64,000 nucleotides of DNA from JAGQKC01 sp965223675 (GCA_965223675.1 OZ245013.1:3100001-3164000); one strand, 5' to 3'; counted from the stretch's first letter, positions 45,695 to 55,171 are shown. Numbers and translations: made by a program. Notes: generated by a model not told the origin, from the sequence alone.

Positions 45695-46315
45695 ATGGAC
45701 GCTTTTGCCAAACATACTGGTTTGATCGCTCCGCTCAATCGTCTTAATGTCGACACGGACCAAATTATTCCGAAACAATACCTCAAAACCATACACCGGA
45801 CAGGGCTAAAAGAAGGACTCTTTGCCGATTGGAGAGAAACCTCGAATGGAACTCTAGACCCTGATTTTTTCAGCAATCAACCTCTGTATCAAAATGCGTC
45901 GATCCTCCTGACTGGTGAAAACTTTGGATGCGGATCTTCTCGTGAACATGCCCCCTGGGCATTATTAGATTATGGATTTCGTTGCATTCTTGCTCCGAGC
46001 TTTGCTGATATTTTTTACAATAATTGTTTTCAAAATGGAATTTTACCCGTAGTGCTGAAATCTCAAGAGGTTCAACTCCTCTTTAGTCGAGAAACATCCA
46101 ATAAACCATATTCAGTTACTGTTGATCTTCCTCAACAAGAAGTTATCCTCCCTGAAGGAGAGCGCTTCTCCTTTGAAATTGACCCATTTCGAAAAGACTG
46201 TTTGTTGAAAGGGCTTGATGCCATAGGTCTAACTCTGCAAAATCAAGGAGCCATCCAAGCGTATGAAGCACGTCGTTGCAAAGAATCTCCTTGGTTATTT
46301 CAGGACATGACATAA
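45695..46315 (+). CDS. leuD: 3-isopropylmalate dehydratase small subunit
   Basis: Swivel-domain subunit of isopropylmalate isomerase, 206 residues, a normal length. It begins with the substrate-recognition region LIAPLNRLNVDTDQIIPKQYL and contains GENFGCGSSREHAPWAL. It partners with the preceding leuC product. After the stop, AGATAA and TTATCT form a small weak hairpin without a strong T-run. Confidence 0.96.
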   Translation: MDAFAKHTGLIAPLNRLNVDTDQIIPKQYLKTIHRTGLKEGLFADWRETSNGTLDPDFFSNQPLYQNASILLTGENFGCGSSREHAPWALLDYGFRCILAPSFADIFYNNCFQNGILPVVLKSQEVQLLFSRETSNKPYSVTVDLPQQEVILPEGERFSFEIDPFRKDCLLKGLDAIGLTLQNQGAIQAYEARRCKESPWLFQDMT

Positions 46316-46552
46316 TAGATAACCTTATCTCATCAGGGGGAATGATTAGTAATTATTTCTCTTTTTCAACGCCTTTCCCATTTCTCTTCACTCTTTTCTT
46401 TTGGCACGAATTTCGATACGTTTGAAAAAACGTGAATCTGACAAGACCAACAAGGTCTTGCATCCGCATTCGTAAGAGCTCGCTCAAAGCCTGCATTTCG
46501 TCAATACTCTTCTTACCTTTGACGAGAACTGTTTAAGGGCAACGAATCAATC

Positions 46553-48550
46553 ATGCCTAATCATTCTATTCTTCAAGACGTACTCATCATTTTTACCGTC
46601 TCAATAGGAGTGGTGTTTTTATTCCAAAAGCTTCGACTGCCTTCCATTGCAGGATTTCTGGTCGCCGGCACGTTGGTAGGCCCATATGGCTTAAATTTAA
46701 TATCAGATCACGAGCAAATTGAAGTCCTTGCAGAAATTGGAGTCATTCTCCTCCTTTTTACCATTGGGATTGAATTTTCTCTCGCGCAGCTCAAAGCCTC
46801 ACGACGCGTCTTACTCTTAAGCGGCCCTCTTCAGGTGTTGGGGGTCTTACTGTGTGTGGCAGCTGGAGGAATCGTAATTGGTCTTTCAATACAAGAGACC
46901 ATCTTTTGGGGATTTCTCTTATCGTTGAGCAGCACGGCCATTGTCCTCAAAGCGTTAGGAGAGCGCGGAGAAATGGACACTCACCATGGCCGCTCTACAG
47001 TCGGGATCCTCCTGTTTCAAGACTTGGCTGTCGTTCCAATGATATTGATTACTCCTTTGTTAGGGAGCGAACAGACTGGAGGCGTCAGTTCAATCATATT
47101 TATATTGGCAAAGTCTGCGATGGTCGTCAGTATCATTATTGTCGCCGCGCGCGTCATTACCCCTAGATTCTTAGAACATATTGTACGAACGAGGAGCCGC
47201 GAGCTATTTCTGCTCACCATTATTGTCTTAGGGTTAGGAACCGCATGGCTGACCTCTCTGACCGGTCTTTCTCTCGCACTAGGAGCTTTTCTGGCGGGAT
47301 TGCTGATTTCTGAGTCTCCCTACAGCCATCAGGCGCTGGCTGAAGTTCTTCCCTTCCGTGATAGTTTCAATAGCTTGTTTTTCGTCTCAATAGGCATGCT
47401 GATCGACCTACGCGTCCTTGCAACACATCCAGTTCTGATTTTGAGTTTAATCACCGCTGTGCTACTTGGAAAATTTTTGACTGGAGCAGGGGCGGCTCTT
47501 GCAGCAGGTGCCCCATTGCGATCAGGAATTCTTACAGGCGTGGCATTGGCTCAGGTTGGTGAGTTTGCCTTTATTCTAGCTCAAGAAGGGCAACAAGCTC
47601 ATCTCCTAGAGGCTCAAACCTACAATATCTTTCTCTCTGTATGCGTCCTTTCGATGATCATCACTCCGTTCCTTATTCAATGGTCCCCCAAACTCGCAAA
47701 ACGTGCAGAGGCACTGCAGAGGATTCATCATTGGCTTGGGTACAAAACATCTAACTCCCATGAGATATCTCACGTGAAAATCCGAGATCATGTCATTATC
47801 GTGGGCTATGGATTGAATGGACGAAATCTTGCTCGCGTTCTTCAGGAGGTAGAAATTCCCTATATCGTCCTTGACATCGGAGCCGAAGTGGTTCAAACCG
47901 CAACCAGTAAGGGTGTTCAGATTCGATATGGTGATGCGACAAATCCTACCGTGCTGAAGCAGGTTCAAATTGAACAGGCTCGAGCGATCGTCATCGCGAC
48001 TTCAGATCCATTTGGAGTTCGTAGGGTTGTCCAACTGGCTCGCGAACTGAACCCTAGTCTTCACATCGTTGTTCGAACACGCTATATCAAAGAGTTGGAG
48101 GAACTTCATGATTTAGGCGCTAATGAAGTCGTCCCTGAAGAATTTGAAACATCGATCGAAATTTTTACGCTTGTTCTTCAGTGCTATAAAGTCCCAAAAC
48201 CTGTTATTTTTGAAAAGGCTGAAGAAATTCGGCGTGAAGGATATGCATTATTAAGAAGAGAAGAATTACCTGCTCTCGCCCATCGATTTCGAAAAGGCCT
48301 ATTTGCAGATGTCGAGGTGGAAACCTGGAGAATCGAGGAAGATTCACCGGTCTTAGGACAGTCGCTGCAGAATGCAGGAATACAACGGAACACTGGTGCT
48401 GTTGTAGTAGCGTTAACGCGCAATGGAACGACTCAATCTAAGCCATCGAGCGAGACAAGTCTTGAAGTTGGTGATATCCTCGTACTCCTTGGTTCACGAG
48501 ATGAAATTCGTAAAGCCATTGCTCTCATTTCTGGCAAGAAAACTGTCTAG
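46553..48550 (+). CDS. KefB/CPA2-type cation:proton antiporter with RCK domains
   Basis: Membrane antiporter of 665 residues. About twelve helices fill residues 5-380, starting with the typical LRLPSIAGFLVAGTLVGPYGL. A TrkA-N/RCK domain follows (HVIIVGYGLNGRNLARVLQ, about 410-530) and a TrkA-C domain ends the protein (about 575-660, GALVVALTRNG-like segment). It probably exports K+ or Na+ in exchange for protons, with nucleotide or thiol ligands gating through RCK. No KefF/KefG ancillary gene is adjacent, so glutathione gating cannot be assumed. Confidence 0.93.
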   Translation: MPNHSILQDVLIIFTVSIGVVFLFQKLRLPSIAGFLVAGTLVGPYGLNLISDHEQIEVLAEIGVILLLFTIGIEFSLAQLKASRRVLLLSGPLQVLGVLLCVAAGGIVIGLSIQETIFWGFLLSLSSTAIVLKALGERGEMDTHHGRSTVGILLFQDLAVVPMILITPLLGSEQTGGVSSIIFILAKSAMVVSIIIVAARVITPRFLEHIVRTRSRELFLLTIIVLGLGTAWLTSLTGLSLALGAFLAGLLISESPYSHQALAEVLPFRDSFNSLFFVSIGMLIDLRVLATHPVLILSLITAVLLGKFLTGAGAALAAGAPLRSGILTGVALAQVGEFAFILAQEGQQAHLLEAQTYNIFLSVCVLSMIITPFLIQWSPKLAKRAEALQRIHHWLGYKTSNSHEISHVKIRDHVIIVGYGLNGRNLARVLQEVEIPYIVLDIGAEVVQTATSKGVQIRYGDATNPTVLKQVQIEQARAIVIATSDPFGVRRVVQLARELNPSLHIVVRTRYIKELEELHDLGANEVVPEEFETSIEIFTLVLQCYKVPKPVIFEKAEEIRREGYALLRREELPALAHRFRKGLFADVEVETWRIEEDSPVLGQSLQNAGIQRNTGAVVVALTRNGTTQSKPSSETSLEVGDILVLLGSRDEIRKAIALISGKKTV

Positions 48551-48615
48551 TAGTCCACAAGGCTCGGCCTATTTGCACATACATTCATGACAAACAATTA
48601 GCAGGAGGGATCATC

Positions 48616-49152
48616 ATGAAGAACAGAAGCACGATCCAATTATACGGACTCTTGATTCTGACGTGCCTATGTACCTCAATAAACTCAAGCATTGCACGAG
48701 CAGATCAAAACTCTCCTTCCTATGTTTTGTTACCGCTGTTGTCTGCCCAAAAGGCTGCAACCGCAGCGTTAAATAAATGTGAAGGAGAAGGGTACCACAT
48801 CAGTGTCTCAGTTGTTGATCATAGTGGAAACCTTAAAGTGTTGTTACGAGGTGATGGAGCTGGTCCTCATACGCAAGATAGTAGCTTTAAAAAAGCATAC
48901 ACTTCTGCCAGCATACGCCGTTCCACCAATGAACTCGCTGCATTGATTACTAAGATTCCAACTCTCCAAGCTCTTCGAGATATGAACGACAACATACTGA
49001 TTCTCGGAGGAGGATTACCTATCAAGATGGGAGGGACGGTCGTTGGGGGGATTGGTGTCGGGGGTGCTCCAGGTGCTGATCTAGATGAGGCTTGTGCGCA
49101 AGCTGGGCTTGATATTCTCCAAAATGAGACGAAAAAAACTATGTTGCAGTGA
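48616..49152 (+). CDS. Exported GlcG/HbpS-family (DUF336) protein
   Basis: Protein of 178 residues with an N-terminal signal peptide (hydrophobic about 10-28, ending SIARA). The mature part has the DUF336 pattern: AQKAATAALNKCEGEG, ISVSVVDHSGNLKVLLRGDG, and the Gly-rich LGGGLPIKMGGTVVGGIGVGG. Family members include HbpS, which binds haem, and GlcG/PduO-C, which bind haem or cobalamin. A periplasmic haem- or tetrapyrrole-binding role is possible. GCAGGAGGGATC precedes the ATG. A weak T/A-rich tail follows. Confidence 0.88.
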   Translation: MKNRSTIQLYGLLILTCLCTSINSSIARADQNSPSYVLLPLLSAQKAATAALNKCEGEGYHISVSVVDHSGNLKVLLRGDGAGPHTQDSSFKKAYTSASIRRSTNELAALITKIPTLQALRDMNDNILILGGGLPIKMGGTVVGGIGVGGAPGADLDEACAQAGLDILQNETKKTMLQ

Positions 49153-49184
49153 AGATGAAGATAGAGAAAGAATTCTCAGATAGG

Positions 49185-50189
49185 TTAAGAAAACAGATTC
49201 CTAGACTGTCCAAAATGTTCGATCGCACGATTCGTGACTTGACGCCCGCGAGCGGTGCGATCAAGATAACCAGATTGGATGAGGAAGGGTTCATAGACAT
49301 CCTCTAAGGTCACTTTTTCCTCCTGGACGGCTGCGGCGATCGCTTCCACCCCTACTGGGCCTCCTTTAAATTTCTCAATAATCGTTAATAGAATTTTTCG
49401 ATCCATTTCGTCGAAACCGGCATCATCGATGCCCAACCAAATCAACGCTTCTCGAGCAACCTCACGAGTGAGCACGCCTTGAGCTTTGACTTCTGCAAAG
49501 TCGCGCACGCGCTTGATCAACCGATTGGCGATTCGAGGAGTTCCACGCGATCTCCCTGCAACTTCCGCAGCCGCTTCTGGTTCAATTTGAACACCTAAAA
49601 GCCCCGCAGTTCTCGTAACGATAAGTTGCAACTCTTCTCGAGAATAAAAGTCGAGTCGATAGACCAATCCAAATCGTTCACGAAGCGGAGAAGTCAATGA
49701 ACCCGCACGAGTCGTGGCCCCAATAAGTGTAAAGGGAGGAAGATCAAGCTTCATAGTCCGCATCGATGGACCTTGTCCGATGACAAGATCTATTTGAAAA
49801 TCTTCCATTGCGGGGTACAACGCCTCTTCGACTGAAGGAGGCAAGCGATGAATTTCATCAATGAATAGGACATCTCGTGGCTGAAGATTCGCCAAAATCG
49901 CAGCCAGATCGCCAGCATGAGTCAACACTAACCCAGAGGTAGAACGGATGCATCCTCTCATCTCATTGGCAATGACATGCGCAATCGTGGTTTTTCCAAG
50001 ACCCGGCGGCCCATAAAAGATGGCATGATCAAGGGCCTCTTCTCGACGAGTCGCCGCCTCAATACAAATGCGCAGTGACTCCTTCATTCGCTGTTGGCCA
50101 ATGTAGTCATCTAGATGCTGAGGGCGTAAAGACCCTTCAATACTCTGGTCGTCTTCTAAAGCCTGTGTAGAGAGAAATCGTTCACTCAC
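49185..50189 (-). CDS. ruvB: Holliday junction branch migration ATPase RuvB
   Basis: AAA+ motor of 334 residues that drives branch migration with RuvA. Features are the N-terminal SLRPQHLDDYIGQ, Walker A GPPGLGKTT, Walker B VLFIDEIHRL, sensor 1 LIGATTRAGSL and the C-terminal winged-helix. ruvA and ruvC are not in the window, so the ruv genes are split. Confidence 0.96.
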   Translation of the reverse strand: MSERFLSTQALEDDQSIEGSLRPQHLDDYIGQQRMKESLRICIEAATRREEALDHAIFYGPPGLGKTTIAHVIANEMRGCIRSTSGLVLTHAGDLAAILANLQPRDVLFIDEIHRLPPSVEEALYPAMEDFQIDLVIGQGPSMRTMKLDLPPFTLIGATTRAGSLTSPLRERFGLVYRLDFYSREELQLIVTRTAGLLGVQIEPEAAAEVAGRSRGTPRIANRLIKRVRDFAEVKAQGVLTREVAREALIWLGIDDAGFDEMDRKILLTIIEKFKGGPVGVEAIAAAVQEEKVTLEDVYEPFLIQSGYLDRTARGRQVTNRAIEHFGQSRNLFS

Positions 50190-50342
50190 AACAGAATCTT
50201 TCTCATAGAGTTGGCTGTTCCAACGTCACTCTTACGTTTCTCAAGTCGTTGGAAGTTGCATGCTAAAGGAAACTCCTTTTGCAGCAAAGGGGTAGATACA
50301 GCGAATAACTGGGAGAGACACGTTTACGGCCAAAACATATAC

Positions 50343-50894
50343 CTAAAACGTGTTGTAGAGATCAGAGCAGCCTAAACAAAACTCAACGTTTACACTGCTA
50401 TCCAGAAAGTTCACAAGAAAGCCTTTTTCTTCGTACAAGAGCTTCGCTCCCATCAACGTTTCGTTTTTAAAGTCTTCGTTGCCAAGCAATTCCCGAATTT
50501 CCTTAGCAGTTTTCGCTGTCAACACTGTCCGGAAAATTCCTCGGACTTTATGGCTAAATCGATCATTCATGAAAATTAAATCAACTTTTCCATCTGCTAT
50601 ACGCACTCCTGCCATCGCTCCTGTGGGTTTACTCTTATCCCAGAGCAGAATAAATGTTCCCTCCTGCTCAGCACGAATCCCAGCAATCTTTTCTTCGATT
50701 AATAATTCGACTGCTTTAGCTTCAGGGTCACCCAACTTCACTTGGAAGAGGGAAACGTCTGCAGCATCGAGAACTTCGGGATCTTGGATACTATTTCGAG
50801 TGAGCTCATAACGAGCTGAAAATGCGGTAGAGCTCTGCAGTATCAGGGTGGTGATCACGATTATCCTTAAATACTTGTGGATTCCATAATTCAT
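50343..50894 (-). CDS. Exported protein of unknown function
   Basis: Protein of 183 residues with an N-terminal signal peptide (hydrophobic about 9-22, STAFSA cleavage region). The mature part has repeated mixed alpha/beta character with VKLGDPEAKAVELLIEE and LVNFLDSSVNVEFCLGC. A C-terminal CLGC pair could be a disulfide. I do not recognise the family. It has no same-strand partner close by; ruvB is 150 bp downstream. Length and a clear signal peptide support a real gene. Confidence 0.7.
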   Translation of the reverse strand: MNYGIHKYLRIIVITTLILQSSTAFSARYELTRNSIQDPEVLDAADVSLFQVKLGDPEAKAVELLIEEKIAGIRAEQEGTFILLWDKSKPTGAMAGVRIADGKVDLIFMNDRFSHKVRGIFRTVLTAKTAKEIRELLGNEDFKNETLMGAKLLYEEKGFLVNFLDSSVNVEFCLGCSDLYNTF

Positions 50895-51061
50895 GAGTAG
50901 CTCCCCAAAAAATAAATAAAATATTCAACATAAGACCTCAGAAACCGCGACAGATATCCGCGTTCAGGTCCGTGTATATGATCACATAGAACCTCAGCAG
51001 ATTGTATCGAACGCTCTACGCTTGGTCAATGAACCGCTATTCTTATGCTATAGTACTCAGC

Positions 51062-53572
51062 ATGATGAGCGGACTTATCACCATAAAGGGCGCACGAGAG
51101 CACAACCTTAAAAATCTGGACATCGAGATTCCTCGTGATCAATTTGTCGTGATCACGGGGTTGAGTGGATCTGGGAAATCTTCTTTGGCTTTTGACACCA
51201 TTTATGCCGAGGGACAACGACGGTACGTCGAATCACTTTCCGCCTATGCCCGCCAGTTTCTTGAACAAATGGGGAAACCAGATGTTGATTCCATCGAAGG
51301 GCTTTCTCCAGCCATTTCTATCGAACAGAAGAACACCAGCCACAATCCCCGTTCAACCGTAGGAACCGTTACGGAAATATATGATTATTTTCGACTTCTC
51401 TTTGCACGCATTGGAAAACCCTTTTGCTACCAATGCGGAGATCCCATTACAGCCCAAACCGTCCAACAAATCGTTGAATCCATCTTTCATCTTCCAATCG
51501 GTACAAAGTGTCAAATTTTAGCTCCAATCGTGCGAGAACGAAAAGGCGAATACCGAAAAGAACTCCTGAACGCTCGAAAAGCAGGGTATATCCGAGCAAG
51601 AATCGACGGAGAAATGACAGAAATCTCGAAAGACATTAAGTTGAAAAAGCAGCAGAAACATACGATCGAAATTGTCGTGGATCGATTGATTATCAAAACC
51701 GACAAGGCCTTCTCTCGTCGGTTGGCGGACTCAATCGAATCAGCACTGAAGTTGGCTGATGGGTTAGTAGGTGTGCTGACAAACAACGATAACGTTTCGC
51801 TCTATAGCGAGCATTCAGCGTGCATTCGATGTGGAGTCAGCTACCCAGAAATCACGCCACGAATTTTTTCATTCAATAGTCCCCAGGGAGCGTGCCCTGC
51901 TTGTGATGGAATCGGTGTCAGTCTGTCCTCTGCCTGTCCCGAGGATGATGACTATTCCCATCACACGCCTTGCCAAACTTGTGGAGGAGCTCGGCTTACC
52001 CCTCAAAGTCTGTCAATAAAAATTGCCAACTACTCTATTGCCGATGTCACAAAACTCTCTATTCAAGACGTGGCTGATTTTATTGCCGCCATGTCCTTAA
52101 GCGACCGTGACCGATTCATCGGCCAACGCATCCTAAAGGAAATACACGAACGCTTGGATTTTTTGAGGAATGTTGGCTTGGAATACCTCACATTGGATCG
52201 ACCGGCTGGCTCCTTATCAGGCGGAGAAGGACAACGAATTCGTCTGGCCACTCAAATAGGTTCTGGGCTAGTCGGGGTTTTGTATATCCTCGACGAACCA
52301 AGCATTGGGCTACATCAACGCGATAATCAGCGCTTGCTCAAAACACTGCTTCGACTTCGAGATATGGGAAATACCGTCGTGGTGGTGGAGCATGACGCCG
52401 AAACGATGTTGGAAGCAGACCACCTTCTCGATTTAGGACCAGGAGCAGGTGTCGAAGGAGGATATCTCATTGCCCATGGGCCGCCCAAGGTCATTATGGC
52501 TAACCCTCAATCGCTAACAGGGAAGTATTTGAAAGGGGCGCAACGCGTTGCTCTTCCTCCTCATCAACGATCGGCTAAAGGAATGTTGACGATCGTAGGG
52601 GCGAATAAATTCAATTTAAAGAATCTCACGGCCAATATTCCACTAGGACTCTTGACCTGTATCACCGGAGTTTCCGGCTCAGGAAAGAGTACCTTGATCA
52701 TTGAGGTTTTGTTTCATGCTCTTTCTCAAATCTTGTACCAAAAGAAACCAAGAATTGAAGGGTGCAAAAGCCTGAAAGGTGTCAATGCATTAGATAAGGT
52801 CATCGATATCGATCAATCACCGATCGGACGAACACCTCGATCCAATCCAGCGACCTACACGGGGCTCTTTAGCTTCATTCGAGACTTGTTTGCTAATTTA
52901 CCCGAATCTCGAGTCCGTGGTTATAAGCCTGGAAGGTATAGCTTCAACGTCAAAGGCGGACGATGTGAAACATGTCAAGGAGACGGATTGATTAAAATTG
53001 AAATGCATTTTTTGCCTGATGTGTATGTGACGTGCGAGGCCTGTAAAGGGAAGCGGTACAACCGTGAAACCCTAGACGTGCAATATAAAGGGAAAACTAT
53101 TGCAGATATCTTAGACATGACGGTGTCTGAGGCCTTGGAGTTTTTCTCTCCATTCCCATCAATCCGAAGCAAATTGCAAACATTAGCTGATGTTGGCTTG
53201 CAGTATATTAAGCTCGGCCAGTCGGCAACCACGCTTTCTGGAGGCGAAGCCCAACGAGTCAAACTCTCAAAAGAACTTTCAAAACGTGCAACAGGACGTA
53301 CGCTCTATATTCTTGATGAACCCACGACTGGATTACATTTTGCCGATATCCAGCGACTCCTTGAAGTGCTAAATCGTTTGGTTGAAACCGGAAACACCGT
53401 TCTAATCATAGAGCACAATCTTGATGTGATACGAAATGCGGATTGGGTGATTGATCTTGGGCCAGAAGGTGGACAACAAGGAGGGCGGATTGTCGCGGAA
53501 GGCCATCCATCTGATGTCATGAATGTGACAGAATCGTGGACAGGACGCGCACTACGGGAGGGAATTCAATGA
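51062..53572 (+). CDS. uvrA: Excinuclease ABC subunit UvrA, short form
   Basis: Damage-recognition ATPase of nucleotide excision repair. ATG 51062 (or 51065) gives 836 residues, about 100 fewer than normal. Walker A motifs GLSGSGKSS and GVSGSGKST, two signature motifs (GSLSGGEGQRIRLA and TLSGGEAQRVKLS), the UvrB-binding region and the C-terminal zinc module CETCQGDGLIKIEM are intact. Between CPACDGIG and CQTCGGARL only about 20 residues are left, where the insertion domain is expected. An earlier in-frame start at 51002 adds 20 unusual residues. No ribosome-binding site is clear; transcript could be almost leaderless. Confidence 0.93.
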   Translation: MMSGLITIKGAREHNLKNLDIEIPRDQFVVITGLSGSGKSSLAFDTIYAEGQRRYVESLSAYARQFLEQMGKPDVDSIEGLSPAISIEQKNTSHNPRSTVGTVTEIYDYFRLLFARIGKPFCYQCGDPITAQTVQQIVESIFHLPIGTKCQILAPIVRERKGEYRKELLNARKAGYIRARIDGEMTEISKDIKLKKQQKHTIEIVVDRLIIKTDKAFSRRLADSIESALKLADGLVGVLTNNDNVSLYSEHSACIRCGVSYPEITPRIFSFNSPQGACPACDGIGVSLSSACPEDDDYSHHTPCQTCGGARLTPQSLSIKIANYSIADVTKLSIQDVADFIAAMSLSDRDRFIGQRILKEIHERLDFLRNVGLEYLTLDRPAGSLSGGEGQRIRLATQIGSGLVGVLYILDEPSIGLHQRDNQRLLKTLLRLRDMGNTVVVVEHDAETMLEADHLLDLGPGAGVEGGYLIAHGPPKVIMANPQSLTGKYLKGAQRVALPPHQRSAKGMLTIVGANKFNLKNLTANIPLGLLTCITGVSGSGKSTLIIEVLFHALSQILYQKKPRIEGCKSLKGVNALDKVIDIDQSPIGRTPRSNPATYTGLFSFIRDLFANLPESRVRGYKPGRYSFNVKGGRCETCQGDGLIKIEMHFLPDVYVTCEACKGKRYNRETLDVQYKGKTIADILDMTVSEALEFFSPFPSIRSKLQTLADVGLQYIKLGQSATTLSGGEAQRVKLSKELSKRATGRTLYILDEPTTGLHFADIQRLLEVLNRLVETGNTVLIIEHNLDVIRNADWVIDLGPEGGQQGGRIVAEGHPSDVMNVTESWTGRALREGIQ

Positions 53573-53590
53573 TGGAGAAAATTTAATTTC

Positions 53591-53773
53591 TTATGACGAC
53601 TTCTTGGTGTAAATGTTCAGACCAATCTTTTCCTCACGACCAGGTATCGTGACATTCCCCTCTGTCGTCGCAATAATCGTCGTTTTTCCTGATGAAGAAG
53701 GTCCAAAGTCTTTTGACAGATCAACCGTAATCGTCAACATCGTCCCTTCAACCTTCATTTCTACATTCTTCAT
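53591..53773 (-). CDS. Small conserved protein, unknown
   Basis: Protein of 60 residues: VEMKVEGTMLTITVDLSKD followed by FGPSSSGKTTIIATTEGNV and a short end. The pattern is that of a small beta-rich protein I have the impression of seeing conserved in several phyla, but I cannot name a function. ATG 53773 is used because AAGGAG sits just upstream; the frame opens at TTG 53788. It may be the last gene of a three-gene minus-strand unit with the two genes described next. Confidence 0.7.
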   Translation of the reverse strand: MKNVEMKVEGTMLTITVDLSKDFGPSSSGKTTIIATTEGNVTIPGREEKIGLNIYTKKSS

Positions 53774-53816
53774 CGTATGCTCCTTCAAACAAAAAGAAGA
53801 GTGTGACCTTCCTTTG

Positions 53817-54167
53817 TTATAGCGATAAAACGATCAGAGACAAGAGGGCCAACACGCCTACCATGTAGGGGATGAGACAAGAATACAAAACGGCTTTCAG
53901 TCCCTGTCGATCCATAGATTGTTGTCCAGGAGACGCCCCCTCTATATTTTCCTTATACACAAATTCATAAGAAAGAATGACAACCGCCAATGTGAGTGCG
54001 ATGACCCGACTCATTTGCGGCCAGGTATAGAGGCCACCCAAAACAAAGTCGATCGTATGAAACCCACTGAAAAGGCCTAATAGAGGAGCAATGATAAATC
54101 GGATGATTAGGGCACTATAGCCTTGGCGGGATGCCATAAGCGTCGACAACTCAGCTTGCGACTTCAT
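53817..54167 (-). CDS. Small membrane protein, unknown
   Basis: Protein of 116 residues with about three membrane helices (around 20-37, 54-70 and 92-114). The loop KENIEGASPGQQSMDRQG lies between the second and third. I do not recognise a family. Its ATG overlaps the stop of the upstream zinc-finger gene in ATGA, so the two are translationally coupled and probably work together. Confidence 0.75.
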   Translation of the reverse strand: MKSQAELSTLMASRQGYSALIIRFIIAPLLGLFSGFHTIDFVLGGLYTWPQMSRVIALTLAVVILSYEFVYKENIEGASPGQQSMDRQGLKAVLYSCLIPYMVGVLALLSLIVLSL

Positions 54168-54457
54168 GATTTGAGAGCTTCAGATTGTGACTTGTGATGC
54201 GTAGCGGATTCTGATGCTTCAAAACGTGGTTGGCACGACAGGCAAACACGAGGCCGTTTCTTGAGAAATGAGACTTTTCCACTAACCAGACAACTATGAT
54301 GGACAAACCGTTCGCAGAAAGTGCAACGTTCCCATCCACCTCGTAACAGAGTAAAATTTCGCGACAACCCTTCTCCACAGACCCCACACAACTCTGGATT
54401 AATTCCCAGTGTCAAAGGCTGCCATTCACCAGCTCGATTTCGAATACTCATGACCAT
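54164..54457 (-). CDS. PHD/RING-like treble-clef zinc-finger protein
   Basis: Protein of 97 residues with an eight-ligand cross-brace pattern: C24-x2-C27-x17-C45-x2-C48-x4-H53-x2-C56-x15-C72-x2-C75. This C4HC3 order is that of a PHD finger (RING and FYVE are related). The N-terminus has a short hydrophilic lead (SIRNRAGEWQP) and the C-terminus is Ser/Glu-rich. ATG 54457 or 54451 may be used; AAGGAG lies a little far upstream. It overlaps the membrane protein gene by four bases. Prokaryotic RING-like families are known to associate with membrane proteins; the relation here is inferred. Confidence 0.8.
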   Translation of the reverse strand: MVMSIRNRAGEWQPLTLGINPELCGVCGEGLSRNFTLLRGGWERCTFCERFVHHSCLVSGKVSFLKKRPRVCLSCQPRFEASESATHHKSQSEALKS

Positions 54458-54776
54458 TGAGTATACTGAGCTCCTTCGCTGAATACAATCAAACTCCGAT
54501 TAAAATGTTCCGACTTACTCAATGCCTCTCGTAGAGTATGACGACAAATAAACAGACGACGTCATTCTATTTCTGGCTAGACAATCTCTTGCGCCCGCGT
54601 ATCTAATTCGATTCACTTTGTATCTTTTTATACAACACTCTGCTGATATCTTTCTTGTCTTGCTTTATTAGGTACAAAGAACACGTAAGAAAGTATAGAA
54701 ATTTTGAGCGTAGGCCATCATGGACCAGATTTTGCTTGCATATTGAATTCATAATGAATGTAGACGGAGTTGTTCG
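54458..54776. other. Divergent intergenic region
   Basis: About 320 bp between the PHD-like gene (minus strand) and the small zinc protein gene (plus strand). It contains the ribosome-binding sites of both. I see no other gene, hairpin or repeat that I can support. Confidence 0.4.
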
Positions 54777-54974
54777 ATGAAGCTGATGTGTTTGTGGTGT
54801 CTAAGTGAAGGTCGGATGGCTTATCTGGGAGTGAGAGGTTCGACGACTAAATCAGATGAGGATCATGCCATTTGCCAGGGGCATTTAGTGCAACCACTTC
54901 GGACAGGCATGACTACCAAAGCGATGGAATCTTCGTATCAAGAATTTCCTCCGCTTTCATCCAGATCTCTATAA
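54777..54974 (+). CDS. Small zinc-site protein (CxxC...HxxCxxH)
   Basis: Protein of 65 residues. The N-terminus has C5-x2-C8 (MCLWC) and a second cluster H30-x2-C33-x2-H36 (DHAICQGH), typical of a small zinc-binding protein. The pattern resembles short CxWC...HxICxxH proteins I recall from Nitrospira and Geobacter-like genomes; function is unknown. Start ATG 54777 has CGGAG 8-9 bp upstream. It is likely monocistronic. Confidence 0.65.
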   Translation: MKLMCLWCLSEGRMAYLGVRGSTTKSDEDHAICQGHLVQPLRTGMTTKAMESSYQEFPPLSSRSL

Positions 54975-54988
54975 TTCCCGGTCGAGAG

Positions 54989-55171
54989 CTATGAGGATCG
55001 TCGAGGGTAGGGGCGATGGGATTGCCGGGATTCGTTGAGACGATTTTTGACCATGGCTAACCCGAAATTTCCAATTCGGATCGTACGGCGATACTCAATC
55101 CAGCCATAGAGAAAAATCCCAACAATTAATACAGACCCAACAATAATTACTTCTAATGAACTCTCTAACAT
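54989..55171 (-). CDS. Short single-pass membrane protein
   Basis: Putative protein of 60 residues with one N-terminal membrane helix (residues about 7-25, VIIVGSVLIVGIFLYGW) and a basic tail (RRTIRIGN, PYPRRSS). AGAG sits eight bases before the ATG at 55171. Family unknown. It converges on the small zinc protein gene. Confidence 0.5.
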   Translation of the reverse strand: MLESSLEVIIVGSVLIVGIFLYGWIEYRRTIRIGNFGLAMVKNRLNESRQSHRPYPRRSS

